Shown: positions 4,516 through 6,137 of the stretch, piece by piece
Numbering within the stretch: the first letter of the stretch is position 1
How the letters are laid out: each line of letters opens with the position of its first letter
Assembly (NCBI GenBank): GCA_964441755.1
Contig: CAYTVG010000051.1
Location: 1-6,137, forward strand
DNA length: 6,137 nucleotides
Direction: 5' to 3'
Source: JAUMBM01 sp964441755
Lineage (GTDB): Bacteria; Bacteroidota; Bacteroidia; Chitinophagales; Saprospiraceae
Program-made: the position numbers and the translations under genes
The notes under the pieces: generated by a model
What the model saw: only the letters and a program-made list of their open reading frames with translations
What the model was told of the DNA's origin: nothing
Database searches by the model: none

Positions 4516-6137
4516 TCAATGCTGTATCAGCAATCGCAAGGACTGCGGCGGTTGATTCCCCGAGCTGAGTATGAGCGTATAAACACCATTGGGCAGGGCG
4601 CTGACATCCAGCGGGTAGGTACTGCCGGTAATAGTGTCTATTTTTTGCTGCATTACTGGCCTGCCCATCAGATCCAGCAGTACAATCTCTGCTTCCTGAC
4701 CCTCCAGATTGCTGAGATCCAGGTAGGTGATATCCACCGCAGGATTGGGGAATAGCATTGATTCCAGATCAAGACTGTTGAGGTCAGGACTACTGTCTGT
4801 ATTGTTCACTTGCAGGTTGAGCATACTGTTGCCTACTATGAGGACATTAGAGAAGGTCGCCGTGACATCGCTGCCGGGGGAACTTCCATAGACGACCATG
4901 CCTACTTGAATGCAGCTACCCATCGATACCGAACTAACCATCGACTGTGTCCACTGTATACCGTTGGCCGAGGTATAACCTACGATCTGGTTATTGAAGC
5001 GCACCAATCTGAGCCAAAATCTGTTGAAGGCGACTGAATTGATTACGGTTCCCGTTCCATTGGTCGTGTTCCGTATTTCTCGGCGCAACATGGTCTGCCG
5101 GTTGTGCAGCAACGTCACTTTTTTAGAACCTCCGCTGAGGGTTTCGCGCATCGTTATTCCGGCGAAACCTAACCCACTGAGGCTGGTTACCCGTACCTGT
5201 ATGCTGCCATTTCCACACAGTGTCCTGCCAACAAAGGCAGATTGATCATTGGTTTGTCCAAAGGGTGGCGCAAAGCAATCACTGCTACTTACAGTGTAGA
5301 CACCTGTCAGGGTATTGTAGCTGGCCGCATTGCCCTCTACGCAGTTGATACCATTGGGCGGTGCTGTCATTCCGCAGGGAAGACCTGTTACCGTCACCTG
5401 GCTCACACAGCTCGCGGTATTTCCACCGGCATCTGTGGCAGTGACTGTTACAGGAACAATGCTGCCGAGTTGCTGACAAGTTATGCTACTGACAAAAGTC
5501 TGCAATGTAGGCGCACCACAGGCGTCCGTAGCAGCAGCCAATGCCGAAGCGCTGAGGGGCTCTACAGACTGGCCGTTGATCACGACGGTAATATTGTTGC
5601 AGTTGATGGTCGGGGGCGTCACGTCATTCAGTTGTACACTGAACGTACAGCTGTTAGTACTTCCCAAACCATCCGTCGCTGTCAGGGTGACCGTCTGCGG
5701 ACTACCTGAACTGAGCGTACTGCCGGCCAAAGGCTGCTGGGTAATGGTGGTGGTACCACATCCTGCTTGTAAGTTTGCTAAAGAGGTGAAGTCGGGTAGC
5801 TGTGCTGTACAACCAGGTCCTGTTGATATGTTTTGCGATTGTGGACAACTAATGACAGGGCCGTTGCAGTTGCCGGGAGAGGTCGTCACACCTGTTGACT
5901 CAGGACTGGTCACGCTGCTGTCAAGGTCACAGCTGCAGCGCGTCTTGATCGTCTGGGCAGGGCCTGTCTGTGCGTAAGTTGGCAAGGTCGTGCTCCACGC
6001 ACCGCCGTTCACACTGTACTCCAGCGTACTGCCCGCAGGACAGCCCGTCGTCGGTGCGCTGATGCTGCCACCGCTCACTGTACAGGAAGAAGCACAGCTG
6101 CTGTTGGTAATCTCCACCTCGCCCGGCGCTGTTGTCA
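4516..6137 (-). CDS. Secreted multidomain protein with HYR-like repeats and a T9SS type A sorting domain (C-terminal part)
   Basis: The frame stays open to the window edge, so the true start lies outside; about 539 residues are visible. In order: a Cys-rich module (about 6117-5866) with CPAGSTLEYSVNGGAW; two HYR-like immunoglobulin-fold repeats (about 5865-5623 and 5622-5380) sharing a V-T-x-T-A-T-D core and a trailing Cys; and a beta-rich module (about 5373-4828) containing AGITMRE, SKKVTLLHNR and FWLRLVRF, resembling concanavalin-like or DUF1349-type folds. Last comes the sorting domain (4755-4519), beginning LFPNPA and ending in a NGVYTL-type strand. Such domains send proteins through the type IX system to the cell surface or medium and are then cleaved. 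HYR modules usually serve adhesion. No catalytic motif is visible, so an adhesive or carbohydrate-binding role is only inferred. A GTG at 6117 is internal, not a start. The gene ends in the terminator at 4448-4477. Confidence 0.88.
   Translation of the reverse strand, partial: TTAPGEVEITNSSCASSCTVSGGSISAPTTGCPAGSTLEYSVNGGAWSTTLPTYAQTGPAQTIKTRCSCDLDSSVTSPESTGVTTSPGNCNGPVISCPQSQNISTGPGCTAQLPDFTSLANLQAGCGTTTITQQPLAGSTLSSGSPQTVTLTATDGLGSTNSCTFSVQLNDVTPPTINCNNITVVINGQSVEPLSASALAAATDACGAPTLQTFVSSITCQQLGSIVPVTVTATDAGGNTASCVSQVTVTGLPCGMTAPPNGINCVEGNAASYNTLTGVYTVSSSDCFAPPFGQTNDQSAFVGRTLCGNGSIQVRVTSLSGLGFAGITMRETLSGGSKKVTLLHNRQTMLRREIRNTTNGTGTVINSVAFNRFWLRLVRFNNQIVGYTSANGIQWTQSMVSSVSMGSCIQVGMVVYGSSPGSDVTATFSNVLIVGNSMLNLQVNNTDSSPDLNSLDLESMLFPNPAVDITYLDLSNLEGQEAEIVLLDLMGRPVMQQKIDTITGSTYPLDVSALPNGVYTLILSSGNQPPQSLRLLIQH

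Noticed and set aside
5242..5977. Plus-strand open frames of 155 and 164 codons opposite the secreted protein
   Set aside because: They lie antisense to a strongly supported coding region and their products show no recognisable domains.
6115..6117. GTG as start of the secreted protein
   Set aside because: The frame stays open to the window edge, the codon is mid-domain, and no signal peptide follows.
1..6137. CRISPR array, tRNA, rRNA, transposase or attachment sites
   Set aside because: No regularly spaced repeats, no tRNA or rRNA signature, and no transposase or integrase frame was seen on either strand.

Overview
The window looks like a chromosomal fragment from a fairly GC-rich Bacteroidota member, most plausibly the Saprospiria/Lewinella-like group. 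This rests on four things. The minus-strand protein ends in a type IX secretion (T9SS) type A sorting domain behind HYR-like and Cys-rich modules. Two promoters have the Bacteroidota -7 form (TAnnTTTG). Starts lack Shine-Dalgarno sequences. A small membrane protein is paired with a short XRE regulator in a way familiar from this phylum. Taxonomy is inferred from these traits, not from a marker gene.

Layout. (1) 68-793: a promoter overlapped by four alternating GTAAA/TTTAC half-sites, then a four-helix membrane protein (121-597) whose end overlaps an XRE-type DNA-binding protein (587-793) by 11 bp. This reads as a self-regulated two-gene unit. (2) 964-1758: a PPP-type metallophosphatase of the ApaH-like/PrpA kind, with another GTAAG/CTTAC inverted repeat just upstream of its start. 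(3) 1784-4296: a near-perfect -7 box, a leader of about 180 nt containing two possible hairpins, then an EthA-type flavin-dependent Baeyer-Villiger monooxygenase (1977-3455) and, 16 nt later, a SadH-like short-chain dehydrogenase (3472-4296). The pair probably forms an oxidation cassette: the dehydrogenase interconverts alcohol and carbonyl, and the monooxygenase inserts oxygen into the carbonyl compound. (4) 4297-4515: a hairpin-dense gap between convergent genes, ending in a strong bidirectional terminator. (5) 4516-6137, minus strand: the C-terminal part of a large secreted multidomain protein whose N-terminus lies beyond the window.

The signal most worth following is the phased operator-like array at 79-115, which coincides with the promoter of the membrane-protein/XRE pair. 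Next are the His-to-Gln change in the monooxygenase fingerprint motif, and the mutually exclusive hairpins after the dehydrogenase. I did not find convincing evidence of a wholly new system, mobile element, CRISPR array, tRNA or rRNA. Bases 1-67 hold no gene I can support.
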